64,000 nt of DNA from assembly GCA_016720075.1 (NCBI GenBank), contig JADJXW010000006.1:74501-138500 (forward strand), written 5' to 3'. The position numbers were made by a program, and so were the translations under genes. This DNA comes from Pseudomonadota bacterium. Lineage in GTDB: Bacteria; Pseudomonadota; Gammaproteobacteria; Steroidobacterales; Steroidobacteraceae. The notes under the pieces are model-generated. The model had not been told where the DNA came from, ran no database searches, and saw only the letters and a list, made by a program, of their open reading frames with translations. Every line of letters begins with the position of its first letter. Position 1 is the stretch's first letter. Below, piece after piece: positions 36,821-48,819 of this stretch.

Positions 36821-38173
36821 GTGGCAAACAACCCGTCAACGAACCCGACAGCCGCCCTCGGCGATGCAGCACGCATCGGCGAGATCCGCGGCCGCCTGCT
36901 GTTCCTGATCGGGGCGCTGATCGTCTACCGCATCGGCACGTTCATTCCGGTGCCGGGCATCGATCCGGCGCGCGTGGCCGCGTTCTTCAACGACCAGTCC
37001 GGCACCATCCTCGGGGTGGTGAACATGTTCTCCGGCGGCGCGCTGGAGCGGCTGTCGATCTTCGCGATGGGCGTGATGCCCTATATCTCGGCCTCGATCA
37101 TCATCCAGATGCTGTCGATGGTCGTGCCCTCGCTGATGGAGCTGCGCAAGGAAGGCGAGTCGGGCAAGCGCAAGATCACGCAGCTGACGCGCTACGGCAC
37201 CGTCATCCTGGGCGTGTTCCAGTCGTTTGCCGCAGCGGTGACGCTGCAGAGCAACGGCATGGTGCTCACCCCCGGCGTGTTCACCTGGCTGTTCCCGGCC
37301 ACCGTGACCATGACCACCGGCACGATGTTCCTGATGTGGCTGGGTGAGCAGATCACCGAGCGCGGCATCGGCAACGGCATCTCGATGATCATCCTGGTCG
37401 GCATCATCGCCGGCCTGCCTGGCGCGGTGGGCCGCACCATCGAACAGGTCAACACCGGTGAAATGGCCGGCCCGATCGCCATCTTCCTGCTGGCCACCGT
37501 GGTGCTGGTCACGGCCTTCTGCGTGTTCGTCGAGCGCGCGCAGCGCCGGATCACGGTGAACTACGCCAAGCGGCAGGTGGGGCGTCGCCTGATGGGCGGC
37601 CAGTCCACGCACCTGCCGTTCAAGCTGAACATGGCCGGCGTCATTCCGCCGATCTTCGCCTCGAGCCTGCTGCTGTTCCCGGCGACGATCGCCAGCTTCC
37701 TGGGCTCAGACCCGAACTCCGCCGCCAGCGGCGTGCTGCAGCGGATCGCCGCGGCGCTGTCGTACGGCCAGCCGCTGCACATGATGCTGTACGCTGCGCT
37801 GATCGTCGGCTTCGCGTTCTTCTACACGGCGCTGGTGTTCAACTCGCGCGATACCGCCGAGAACCTGCAGAAGTCCGGCGCGTTCATCCCTGGCATCCGC
37901 CCGGGCAAGCACACCGGCGAATACATCGACAAGGTGCTCACGCGCCTGACGCTGTGGGGCGCCCTGTACATGACTTTCGTGTGCCTGGTGCCTGAAATGA
38001 TGATGGCCAACCAGGGAGTGCCGTTCCAGTTCGGTGGCACCTCGCTGCTGATCGTGGTCGTGGTGGTGATGGATTTCATCGCGCAGCTGCAGGCTCACGC
38101 GATGTCGCACCAGTATCCGGGATTGATGAAGAAGGCCAACCTGCTGGGTGGCCGGAACAACGGGGGCGGCTGA
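36821..38173 (+). CDS. secY: Preprotein translocase subunit SecY
   Basis: 450 residues, inner membrane. SecY is the protein-conducting channel, with SecE encoded at 2316-2690. Ten membrane segments are expected and can be followed from GRLLFLIGALIVYRIGTFIP to MDFIAQLQAHAMSHQ. Conserved: the first periplasmic plug/pore region, MPYISASIIIQML, the QRRITVNYAKRQ loop and the cytoplasmic loop with GIRPGKHTGEYI. The start is GTG 36821. The N-terminal 18 residues (MANNPSTNPTAALGDAAR) are longer than in E. coli. Confidence 0.97.
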   Translation: MANNPSTNPTAALGDAARIGEIRGRLLFLIGALIVYRIGTFIPVPGIDPARVAAFFNDQSGTILGVVNMFSGGALERLSIFAMGVMPYISASIIIQMLSMVVPSLMELRKEGESGKRKITQLTRYGTVILGVFQSFAAAVTLQSNGMVLTPGVFTWLFPATVTMTTGTMFLMWLGEQITERGIGNGISMIILVGIIAGLPGAVGRTIEQVNTGEMAGPIAIFLLATVVLVTAFCVFVERAQRRITVNYAKRQVGRRLMGGQSTHLPFKLNMAGVIPPIFASSLLLFPATIASFLGSDPNSAASGVLQRIAAALSYGQPLHMMLYAALIVGFAFFYTALVFNSRDTAENLQKSGAFIPGIRPGKHTGEYIDKVLTRLTLWGALYMTFVCLVPEMMMANQGVPFQFGGTSLLIVVVVVMDFIAQLQAHAMSHQYPGLMKKANLLGGRNNGGG

Positions 38174-38207
38174 AGCCGTCCCGGTTGAGAAGCTAGAGGA
38201 TTCGAAA

Positions 38208-38321
38208 ATGAAGGTACGTCCGTCAGTGAAGAAGATCTGCAAGAACTGCAAGATCGTGCGTCGCAAGCGCATCGTCTACGTGATCTGTTCAGAGACGCGC
38301 CACAAGCAGAGGCAGGGCTGA
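38208..38321 (+). CDS. rpmJ: 50S ribosomal protein L36
   Basis: 37 residues, the smallest ribosomal protein. MKVRPSVKKICKNCKIVRRK is the invariant N-terminus. The zinc ligands C11, C14, C27 and H32 are all present, so this is the zinc-binding (C+) form rather than the zinc-free paralogue used in zinc starvation. AGAGGA at 38195-38200 precedes the ATG. It lies between secY and rpsM as in most gammaproteobacteria. Confidence 0.96.
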   Translation: MKVRPSVKKICKNCKIVRRKRIVYVICSETRHKQRQG

Positions 38322-38324
38322 TCC

Positions 38325-38705
38325 ATGGCACGCATAGCCGGCATCAACATTCCGATGAACAAGCACGTGTGGGTCGGGCTGACCCACATCTTTGGCGTGG
38401 GCCGCACCCGCGCGAAGGAGTGCTGCGAGCTCACGGGCGTGAACCCCTCCACCAAGGTGAAGGACCTCACCGACGCCGAGGTCGCCGCGCTGCGCTCGCA
38501 GATCGCCAAGTGGGCGGTCGAGGGTGACCTGCGCCGCGAGGTGTCGATGAACATCAAGCGACTGATGGACCTGGGCACCTGGCGTGGCATGCGCCATCGC
38601 AAGGGCCTGCCGCTGCGCGGCCAGCGCACGCGCACCAACGCGCGCACGCGCAAGGGCCCGCGCAAGCAGGCCGTGAAGCTGAACGCGCCTCCGGGCAAGG
38701 CGTAA
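38325..38705 (+). CDS. rpsM: 30S ribosomal protein S13
   Basis: 126 residues (118 in E. coli). S13 in the 30S head contacts P-site tRNA and the 50S. Signature: ARIAGINIPMNKHVWVGLTH, the helix-two-turn-helix, and the basic tail RHRKGLPLRGQRTRTNARTRKG. Start ATG 38325 is three bases after the rpmJ stop. It opens the alpha-operon part of the block. Confidence 0.97.
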   Translation: MARIAGINIPMNKHVWVGLTHIFGVGRTRAKECCELTGVNPSTKVKDLTDAEVAALRSQIAKWAVEGDLRREVSMNIKRLMDLGTWRGMRHRKGLPLRGQRTRTNARTRKGPRKQAVKLNAPPGKA

Positions 38706-38739
38706 GGCCCCCACGAGATTACTGGAGCACTAGACCAAG

Positions 38740-39156
38740 ATGGCCGACCAGAAGACCCAAGCCGCGAACGCCGCTGCTGCCGCGAAGAAGCCGAAGAAGG
38801 CACGCAAGAACGTGCTGGACGGCATCGCGCACATACACGCGTCGTTCAACAACACGATCATCACGATCACCGACCGCCAGGGCAACACGCTCTCCTGGGC
38901 GACCTCGGGCGGTTGCGGGTTCCGTGGCTCGCGCAAGAGCACGCCGTTCGCCGCGCAGGTTGCCGCCGAGAAGGCCGGCAATGCAGCGCAGGAACACGGC
39001 CTGAAGAACGTGGAAGTGCGAGTCGGCGGACCCGGCCCGGGCCGCGAATCCGCGGTGCGCGCGCTGAACGGCTGCGGACTGAAGATCACCAGCATCGAGG
39101 ACGTGACGCCGATTCCGCACAACGGTTGCCGTCCTCCCAAGAAGCGTCGGGTCTGA
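38740..39156 (+). CDS. rpsK: 30S ribosomal protein S11
   Basis: 138 residues. S11 forms the platform beside the mRNA exit. Signature: GIAHIHASFNNTIITITDRQGN, WATSGGCGFRGSRKSTPFAAQ and the terminal DVTPIPHNGCRPPKKRRV. The N-terminal 25 residues (ADQKTQAANAAAAAKKPKK) are an Ala/Lys extension not in E. coli S11 (129 residues). Confidence 0.97.
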   Translation: MADQKTQAANAAAAAKKPKKARKNVLDGIAHIHASFNNTIITITDRQGNTLSWATSGGCGFRGSRKSTPFAAQVAAEKAGNAAQEHGLKNVEVRVGGPGPGRESAVRALNGCGLKITSIEDVTPIPHNGCRPPKKRRV

Positions 39157-39163
39157 GGTAGAT

Positions 39164-39787
<624 letters not shown>

Positions 39788-39800
39788 GGGTGGAGGTTCG

Positions 39801-40793
39801 ATGCAATCCTCAGTGAACGAATTCCTGAAGCCCCGCGTGGTCAAGGTGCACCCGGTTGCCCCGCGCCAGGCGCGCGTGGTGATCGAGCCCTTCGAGCGCG
39901 GCTTTGGCCACACGCTGGGCAACGCGCTGCGGCGCGTGCTGCTGTCGTCCATGCCCGGCTCGGCCATCACCGAGGTCGAGATCGAGGGCGTGCTGCACGA
40001 ATACACCTCCATCGAGGGCGTGCAGGAGGATGTCGTCGACGTCCTGCTGAACCTCAAGGCGGTGGCGATCAAGATGCACTCGCGCGACAGCGCCGAGCTG
40101 CGCCTGAACAAGCGTGGCCCCGGCCCCGTGACGGCCGGCGACATCCAGGTGGACCACGACATCGAGATCGTGAACCCGGAGCTGGTGATCGCGCACCTGA
40201 CCCAGGCGGGCAGCCTGTCGATGACGCTGAAGGTCGAGAAGGGCCGCGGCTATCGTCCGGCAGTGCAGCGCGCCGCGTTCGAGGAAAGCACGCGCCCGAT
40301 CGGTCGCCTGCAGCTCGACGCCTCGTTCAGCCCGGTTCGTCGCGTGACCTACGCGGTGGACTCGGCGCGCGTTGAACAGCGCACCGACCTGGACAAGCTG
40401 GTGCTCGACATCGAGACCAACGGCACGATCGACGCCGAAGAGGCCATCCGTCGCGCCGGCGCCATCCTCAAGGACCAGCTGTCGGTGTTCGTCGACCTGC
40501 AGGGCGAGGACGAAGCGGTCAGCAAGGTCGCGGAGATGCAGTTCGATCCGCTGCTGCTGCGTCCGGTCGACGAGCTGGAGCTCACGGTCCGCAGTGCCAA
40601 CTGCCTCAAGGCCGAGAACATCCACTACATCGGCGACCTGGTGCAGCGCACGGAAGTGGAGCTGCTGCGCACCCCGAACCTCGGCAAGAAGTCACTGACC
40701 GAGATCAAGGAAGTGCTGCAGGGCCACGGCCTGATGCTGGGCATGCGTCTGGACGGCTGGCCGCCCGCCGGCCTGCGTCACGAGGACGCCTGA
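39801..40793 (+). CDS. rpoA: DNA-directed RNA polymerase subunit alpha
   Basis: 330 residues (329 in E. coli). The N-terminal domain (about 1-235) dimerises and assembles beta and beta': RVVIEPFERGFGHTLGNALRRVLLSS is its signature. A linker leads to the C-terminal domain (about 245-315) with ENIHYIGDLVQRTEVELLRTPNLGKKSLTEIKEVL, which contacts UP elements and activators including FNR. ATG 39801 follows GGTGGAGG; the in-frame start at 39762 is inside rpsD. Confidence 0.97.
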   Translation: MQSSVNEFLKPRVVKVHPVAPRQARVVIEPFERGFGHTLGNALRRVLLSSMPGSAITEVEIEGVLHEYTSIEGVQEDVVDVLLNLKAVAIKMHSRDSAELRLNKRGPGPVTAGDIQVDHDIEIVNPELVIAHLTQAGSLSMTLKVEKGRGYRPAVQRAAFEESTRPIGRLQLDASFSPVRRVTYAVDSARVEQRTDLDKLVLDIETNGTIDAEEAIRRAGAILKDQLSVFVDLQGEDEAVSKVAEMQFDPLLLRPVDELELTVRSANCLKAENIHYIGDLVQRTEVELLRTPNLGKKSLTEIKEVLQGHGLMLGMRLDGWPPAGLRHEDA

Positions 40794-40856
40794 GGTCCTT
40801 GGTCGATGGACGGGGGCGGCACCCGTACAGATTGCAGGAAAGGGCCTGGAGATACA

Positions 40857-41324
40857 ATGCGTCATCAACATTCCGGTCGCCAGCTGTCGCGCAATGCGCC
40901 GCATCGCCGCGCCATGCTGCGCAACATGGCGGTGTCGCTGCTGCGGCACGAGACCATCCGCACCACGATTCCCAAGGCCAAGGAACTGCGCCGCGTCGTC
41001 GAGCCGCTGATCACGCTGGGCAAGGTGGACACCGAAGCCAAGCGCCGCCTGGCGTTCTCGCGCCTGCGTGATGCCAAGGTGGTCGAGAAGCTGTTCGCCG
41101 ACCTGGGCCCGCGCTTCAAGGCGCGTGCCGGTGGCTACACCCGCATCCTGCACATGGCGCCGCGTCCCGGTGACAACGCCGACATGGCGCTGATGCAGCT
41201 GGTGGATGGCCCGCAGGCCGCTGCCGCTGCCGAGGCGGACGCCAAGGGTGGCAAGAAGGCCAAGGCCAAGGCTGCGCCCAAGGCCAAGGCTGCCCCGAAG
41301 AAGAAGAAGGCCGCGGCAGCGTAA
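40857..41324 (+). CDS. rplQ: 50S ribosomal protein L17 with Ala/Lys-rich tail
   Basis: 155 residues, longer than E. coli L17 (127). Core: MRHQHSGRQLSRNAPHRRAMLRNMAVSLL, then PLITLGKVDTEAKRRLAFSRLRD and GGYTRILHMAPRPGDNADMA. Residues from about 123 onward form a low-complexity Ala/Lys tail (KAKAKAAPKAKAAPKKKK). ATG 40857 follows CTGGAG; an upstream in-frame ATG at 40806 gives residues unlike L17. A strong terminator follows, ending the ribosomal block. Confidence 0.96.
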   Translation: MRHQHSGRQLSRNAPHRRAMLRNMAVSLLRHETIRTTIPKAKELRRVVEPLITLGKVDTEAKRRLAFSRLRDAKVVEKLFADLGPRFKARAGGYTRILHMAPRPGDNADMALMQLVDGPQAAAAAEADAKGGKKAKAKAAPKAKAAPKKKKAAAA

Positions 41325-41373
41325 GCTGCCTTCGAGGCCGCAGCCTGTCAAAGGCGCGGTCCGGCCCTTCGCG

Positions 41374-41399
41374 AAAAGCCCCGGCATCCGGGGCTTTTT
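41374..41399. terminator. Bidirectional terminator after rplQ
   Basis: AAAAGCCCCGG (41374-41384), loop CAT, CCGGGGCTTTTT to 41399. The A-run on one side and T-run on the other allow it to stop rplQ transcription rightwards and the dioxygenase gene leftwards. Confidence 0.9.
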
Positions 41400-41423
41400 C
41401 ATTAGCGGCGCCGTAATCCGCCT

Positions 41424-42338
41424 CTAGCGCGGCACTTCGCCCGCGATCGTGGTGCGATACATCTCGCGCCGATGGCCCTGGTAGTCGTTGAACGCCTGGT
41501 GCACGCACAGCCGGTTGTCCCACAGCGCGAGCATGCCGGTCTCCCAGCGCAGCCGGCAGGTGAAGGCGACCTGCGTCAGGTGATCGTTGAGGTATTTCAG
41601 CAGCGGCGCGGCCTCTTCGTCCCGGAAGCCTTCCAGACCGATGGCGTAGGACGGGTCGAGATACAGAGCCTTCTCGCCGGAACGCGCATGGGTGCGCACC
41701 AGCGGATGCATGTTGCCGCGCACCTTCGTGAGCACGGCTGGCGGCAGCTCCTTCAGCGCCGCCAGCCGGCCAACGGGGCTGTCGCGCTGCTCGGCATGCA
41801 CCTGCGCCGAGGCGAGCACGTCGCGGATCGAGAAGTGGACCTTGAGGCCGGCGACCAGCCACTGCATGAAGTCGCTCAGCATCGCGTAGGCGAGCGCGGA
41901 ATTTGACCACATGGTGTCGCCACCGAAGGGCGGGATCTGCACCGAGCGCAGCATCGTGATGGCGGGCGGCTCGGGCAGGAACGGCGAATCGGTGTGCCAG
42001 CCCGAGCCGAACACATGCTCGGAGTTGTCGTCGGCTTCCTTGATGAGCGGCTGCACCTCGCGGAAGCCCGGCATGCCGTCGGTGTAGGCGTCTTCGGCGA
42101 AGTCGCCGAAGCGGCGGCTGAAGGCATGGTGCTCGGCGTGGCCGATCTGCTGGCCGCGGAAATAGATCATCTTGTGCCGGAAGAGCGCGTCTTCGATCTC
42201 GGCGAACTGCGCGTCGCTCTCACTGCCGATGCGCACGCCCAGGACTTCCGCGCCCATGGCGGCGGCCAGCGGTTTCACCTCGATGTGGCGGTAGGCGCGG
42301 GCACTGTTGTCGAACTTGCCAGTCGGATGCAGGAACAT
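41424..42338 (-). CDS. TauD/TfdA-family Fe(II)/2-oxoglutarate dioxygenase
   Basis: 304 residues. The iron ligands are visible as H115-x-D117 (WHTDSPF) and the distal H280 in NRLCVHQAFNDYQG; the arginine in RREMYRTTIAG should bind 2-oxoglutarate. These enzymes hydroxylate taurine, 2,4-D or other small acids, releasing sulfite or a similar leaving group; the substrate here cannot be told, and no sulfonate transporter is adjacent. I start it at MFLHPTGKFDN because GGGGGAT precedes that ATG; an ATG six codons upstream lacks a ribosome binding site. It is transcribed alone, away from mscL. Confidence 0.85.
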   Translation of the reverse strand: MFLHPTGKFDNSARAYRHIEVKPLAAAMGAEVLGVRIGSESDAQFAEIEDALFRHKMIYFRGQQIGHAEHHAFSRRFGDFAEDAYTDGMPGFREVQPLIKEADDNSEHVFGSGWHTDSPFLPEPPAITMLRSVQIPPFGGDTMWSNSALAYAMLSDFMQWLVAGLKVHFSIRDVLASAQVHAEQRDSPVGRLAALKELPPAVLTKVRGNMHPLVRTHARSGEKALYLDPSYAIGLEGFRDEEAAPLLKYLNDHLTQVAFTCRLRWETGMLALWDNRLCVHQAFNDYQGHRREMYRTTIAGEVPR

Positions 42339-42481
42339 CGATCCCCCGGGAGACATTGAATTGTTGCCGCCAGTATGGATGTTGACATAGGCTGCCCGCG
42401 CTGGGGAGACGTCGCGGCCGGGAGCCATACTCGGCCAGACGCAATAAAAACCAATTGCAACTACCGCACAAGGAAGACGCC

Positions 42482-42880
42482 ATGAGCATTGCTTCAGAGT
42501 TCAAGGAATTTGCCATGAAGGGCAACGTGGTGGACATGGCCGTCGGCGTCATCATCGGCGCAGCGTTCGGCAAGATCGTGTCCTCGCTGGTCGAAAACGT
42601 GATCATGCCGCCACTGGGCATGGCGCTCTCTGGCGTCAATTTCAGTGACCTGGGCTCGGTGATCGGGCAGGGCCCCGATGGCAAGGACGTGCTGCTGAAG
42701 TACGGCGCCTTCTTCCAGACCATCTTCGACTTCGTGATCATCGCCTTCGTGCTGTTCCTGGCGCTGAAGGGCATCAACAAGCTGAAGAAGCCCGCCGTCC
42801 CGGCGCCGAACGCGCCGCCGCCCGCGCCGCCGCGCAATGAAGTGCTGCTCGAAGAGATCCGCGATCTGCTGAAGAAGTAA
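42482..42880 (+). CDS. mscL: Large-conductance mechanosensitive channel MscL
   Basis: 132 residues (136 in E. coli). The homopentameric inner-membrane channel opens under hypo-osmotic tension. Signature: SEFKEFAMKGNVVDMAVGVIIG at the N-terminus and first membrane helix, with the VGVIIGAAFGKIVSSLV gate, and a second helix FFQTIFDFVIIAFVLFLALK. A Pro/Ala linker leads to the C-terminal bundle EVLLEEIRDLLKK. ATG 42482 follows AGGAAGA; an earlier in-frame ATG at 42455 lacks a start signal. Confidence 0.96.
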   Translation: MSIASEFKEFAMKGNVVDMAVGVIIGAAFGKIVSSLVENVIMPPLGMALSGVNFSDLGSVIGQGPDGKDVLLKYGAFFQTIFDFVIIAFVLFLALKGINKLKKPAVPAPNAPPPAPPRNEVLLEEIRDLLKK

Positions 42881-42888
42881 CGCGGCTG

Positions 42889-42934
42889 CCCGGCCTTCCA
42901 CCGTCCCGAGCCAAGCGGGCGGTGGAAGTCCGGC
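42889..42934. terminator. Long hairpin without T-run between mscL and pepQ
   Basis: CTTCCACCG (42895-42903) pairs with CGGTGGAAG (42920-42928), extended inside by CCCG/CGGG and outside by CCGG/CCGG with one bulge. No uridine tract follows on either strand, so it may be a weak or Rho-assisted terminator or an mRNA end stabiliser for the two converging genes. Confidence 0.5.
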
Positions 42935-42937
42935 GGA

Positions 42938-44268
42938 TCAGGTCGAGGTGAGCGCCGCGAACGCGGCGCGCGTGAGGTTCTCGCCGCCATCGGCGCGCAC
43001 CACCACGTTGTCCTCGATGCGGATACCGCCGCAGGGCCTCAGTTCATCCACCAGCGCCCAGTTCACCTGCGCGGCATGTGCTCCGGCCCTGAGCTGGCGC
43101 AGCAGGCTGTCGATGAAGTAGATGCCGGGCTCGACAGTGACCACCATCCCGGGTAGCAGCCGGCGGGTCAGTCGCAGTGCAGGGTGCCCTGGCGGGCGGG
43201 GAATGGGTTCCCCCTCGGGTAGATCCCGGAATCCCCCCACATCGTGTACCTGGAGCCCCAGCAGGTGGCCCAGCCCATGGGGCAGGAACACGGCCGATAC
43301 CCCGGAGGCCACGGCCTCCTCGGGTGACATTCGAAGCACGTCCGCCTCGCGCAGCAGCGAGGCGATCAGTCGATGCGCCTCCATGTGCAGTTCGCGCCAG
43401 TCGATGCCGGCGCGCACCTGCCCGCACAGCCGCAGCTGAAGCTGGTCCATGCCCTGCACCAGCGCGGCAAAGTGCCCGGGGTTCGCGGCCCAGGTGCGGG
43501 TGATGTCGCTGGCATAGCCAGAAGCGCAGGCGCCGGCATCGATCAGCAGCGAATTGAGCTTTTGCGGCGCGGTGCGGTCGCGCAGCTGGTAGTGCAGCGT
43601 GGCGCAGTGCTCGTTCAGCGCCACGATGCTGCCGTAGGGCAGCTCGGTTTCGTTCTGGGACGTCGCTCCCAGGAAGGCCTGGTGGATGTCGAACTCGCTC
43701 CCACCCTCCCGGAAGGCCGAGGCGGCAGCCTGATGCCCGCGGGCGCCGATGCGGCTGGCTTCCCGCAGGCATGACAGTTCGTATTCGCTTTTTGTCGCCC
43801 GTTCCAGCTCCAGTCGGGCCAGCAGGCGCGGCGGATTGGCCACCCAGCCCGCGCGAGGGGCGGGGGATTCCCCCAGCCAGACCACTTTGCCCTGCAGGCT
43901 CAGCGCGCGCTCCAGCGCGGCCTGGGCGGTGGGCAGCGCAACGATGTGAAATGTCGGGTCCAGGGTGCCGTGGGCACGGTTGGCGGGGCGTGCCAGAAGT
44001 CCTCCGGCGTCACCAGCAGCAGCTCGGGCAATTCGTTGTTTTGCAACAGAATGAGGCTGCCGGGCGCAGGCGGCGCGGGTGCCAGCCACTGGAACCAGGC
44101 CGAGGGGCGGTAGGGATAGGCCTGATCGTCCTGGAAGACGATGTGCTGGCGCCCCGCCTCGATGACCATGGCGGAGGCGCCAGCTTCGGCCAATGAGGCG
44201 TTGACCGCCCCCAGGACACGGGCCAAGTGGGAAGAGTAATGGTCGGGAGCTTCAGTAGATGTGGTCAT
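42938..44268 (-). CDS. pepQ: Xaa-Pro dipeptidase PepQ (single-base frameshift)
   Basis: A cytoplasmic M24 metallopeptidase that cleaves X-Pro dipeptides. Both halves align with PepQ: N-terminal MVIEAGRQHIVFQDDQAYPYRPSAWFQ-like sequence up to LLLVTPEDFWHAPPTVPTAPWT in one frame, then FHIVALPTAQAAL to the C-terminus in another. Metal ligands are present: two Asp in LLIDAGA...SDITRTW, His in LPHGLGHLLG, Glu in TVEPGIY and Glu in GGIRIEDN. The span is 3n+2; adding one base between 43954 and 43955 yields exactly 443 residues, the length of E. coli PepQ. Start MTTSTEAPDHYSS at 44268. A base-calling deletion is more likely than a true pseudogene. Confidence 0.9.
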
Positions 44269-44360
44269 GCAGGCGCAGATATTGCCACTGGCATGCTTCG
44301 AACGCCGGGATTGTCGTGATTTCGCGACGATTGCGGGCGCATCCGGGCAAATGAACGAAT

Positions 44361-44388
44361 TTGAATCACGTCGCAAAAGCGCTAGAAT
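44361..44388 (+). promoter_or_regulatory. Promoter of the Ala-rich lipoprotein gene
   Basis: TTGAAT (44361-44366), 16-nt spacer, TAGAAT (44383-44388, 5/6 match to the -10). Transcription would start near 44395, leaving an 80-nt leader before the ATG at 44476. Confidence 0.65.
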
Positions 44389-44475
44389 TTCAGCAGCGAT
44401 GCGAAATCGTCAGGGCTAGCGCCCTTCGTAACCTGGTCTCTGTAATCCATTTTCCATTTCTGGGGTAATTGTTCG

Positions 44476-44706
44476 ATGAAAACCAAACTCGTTCTGAGCG
44501 CTTTCGCGGTTGCGCTGGCTCTGGCTGCTTGCGCGAAGAAGGAAGAAGCTGCTGCTCCCGCCGAGGCTGCTCCGGCTGCCGAAGCTGCTCCTGCTGAAGC
44601 CGCTCCTGCTGAAGCCGCCCCGGCGGCCGAGGCTGCTGCCGCCGTTGAAGGCGCTGCTGCTGCCGTTGAAGGCGCTGCTGCCACCGTGACCGAAGCTGCC
44701 AAGTAA
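44476..44706 (+). CDS. Small Ala/Pro/Glu-repeat lipoprotein
   Basis: 76 residues. A lipoprotein signal peptide (MKTKLVLSAFAVALALAAC) ends in the lipobox LAAC with C19 as the lipidation site, followed by K20-K21-E-E. The mature part is almost entirely Ala, Pro and Glu with short repeats of the EAAPA and VEGAAAA type. No domain is recognised. It has its own promoter and terminator, so it is a single-gene transcript. Such small, abundant Ala-rich lipoproteins occur in many gammaproteobacteria without a known function; Gly at position 20 is absent, but Asp is too, so outer-membrane sorting is expected. Confidence 0.85.
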   Translation: MKTKLVLSAFAVALALAACAKKEEAAAPAEAAPAAEAAPAEAAPAEAAPAAEAAAAVEGAAAAVEGAAATVTEAAK

Positions 44707-44754
44707 GGCACAGGCGCAAGCCATTTCGCCCGATTGAGAAGTCGGACGAGCAAG

Positions 44755-44797
44755 AGCCCGGCCAGGTGCATATCCTGTCCGGGCTTTCTTGTTTTTG
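44755..44797 (+). terminator. Terminator after the lipoprotein gene
   Basis: AGCCCGG (44755-44761) pairs with CCGGGCT (44779-44785), with an inner CAGG/CCTG extension, followed by a T-rich tract TTCTTGTTTTT. The acetyltransferase gene begins 14 nt beyond it. Confidence 0.85.
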
Positions 44798-44810
44798 CGG
44801 ATTCGAAAAC

Positions 44811-45317
44811 ATGACGGTCACAGTGCGCGATGCGCGGACACAGCCCGGCGATCGGAAGTGGATCGAGACGGTGTACCGCGACTACATGGACGATCTGGGG
44901 TTGCTGAACACCGGCATCTTTCCCTCGCTGGGCGAGATCGGCCATCGCGAGCCCGACCAGCTCGAACGCTGGTTCATGGACAGCACCGCCACGCTGCTGA
45001 CCATCGTCGATGAAGGCCAGCCGGCCGGATTCGCGCTGGTGGCGCGCGACGCGCGCGCGTCGCGCGAGGCCGATTACCGCATGGCGGAATTCTTCATCGC
45101 GAGGCCTCACCGCCGGCGCGGCGTAGGCCGCAGCGCAGTGGGTCTGATACTGCGGCGTTTCGCCGGTCGCTGGGAGATCGTCGAGTATTCCCGCAATCCC
45201 GCCGCGGTGAAATTCTGGCGCAGTGTCGTCAGCGCGTTCACGCACGGGGATTTCCGCGAGCGCAGCGTCAACGGCGAGGTGCGCCAGCTCTTCACGTCAT
45301 CGCGCAGCCACGCGTAG
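44811..45317 (+). CDS. GNAT-family acetyltransferase
   Basis: 168 residues. The acetyl-CoA binding motif A is RPHRRRGVGRSAVGLILRRFAG, preceded by the beta-strand ADYRMAEFFIA and followed by motif B with SRNPAAVKFWRSVV. The pattern fits the uncharacterised predicted acetyltransferase group (COG5628-like). Substrate unknown. Start ATG 44811 is in a TTTTTGCGGATTCG context with a poor ribosome binding site, right after the lipoprotein terminator, so it may depend on readthrough or on an unseen promoter. Its stop lies 3 nt from the converging uvrA stop. Confidence 0.8.
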   Translation: MTVTVRDARTQPGDRKWIETVYRDYMDDLGLLNTGIFPSLGEIGHREPDQLERWFMDSTATLLTIVDEGQPAGFALVARDARASREADYRMAEFFIARPHRRRGVGRSAVGLILRRFAGRWEIVEYSRNPAAVKFWRSVVSAFTHGDFRERSVNGEVRQLFTSSRSHA

Positions 45318-45320
45318 GAA

Positions 45321-48152
<2,832 letters not shown>

Positions 48153-48303
48153 GGGTGCGAAGCTGCCGGGGAAAACGATTACTATAGCCCCCACGGCAGG
48201 ACCGGCGCGCCTATCTGGATGCTCGCGGCATTTATGCGGCGGGCGCAGCGTGAGAAGCGCGCCTAGGCTTGGTTCTCCACGGTTTTTCTTGCAGGGGTCA
48301 GTC

Positions 48304-48789
<486 letters not shown>

Positions 48790-48819
48790 CCGGCCCGGCC
48801 GCCGTGGCAACATGGCTGC

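Noticed and set aside
41424..42338. Taurine-use operon
   Set aside because: Only the dioxygenase-family gene is present; no tauABC transporter or regulator is adjacent, so taurine as substrate is not supported.
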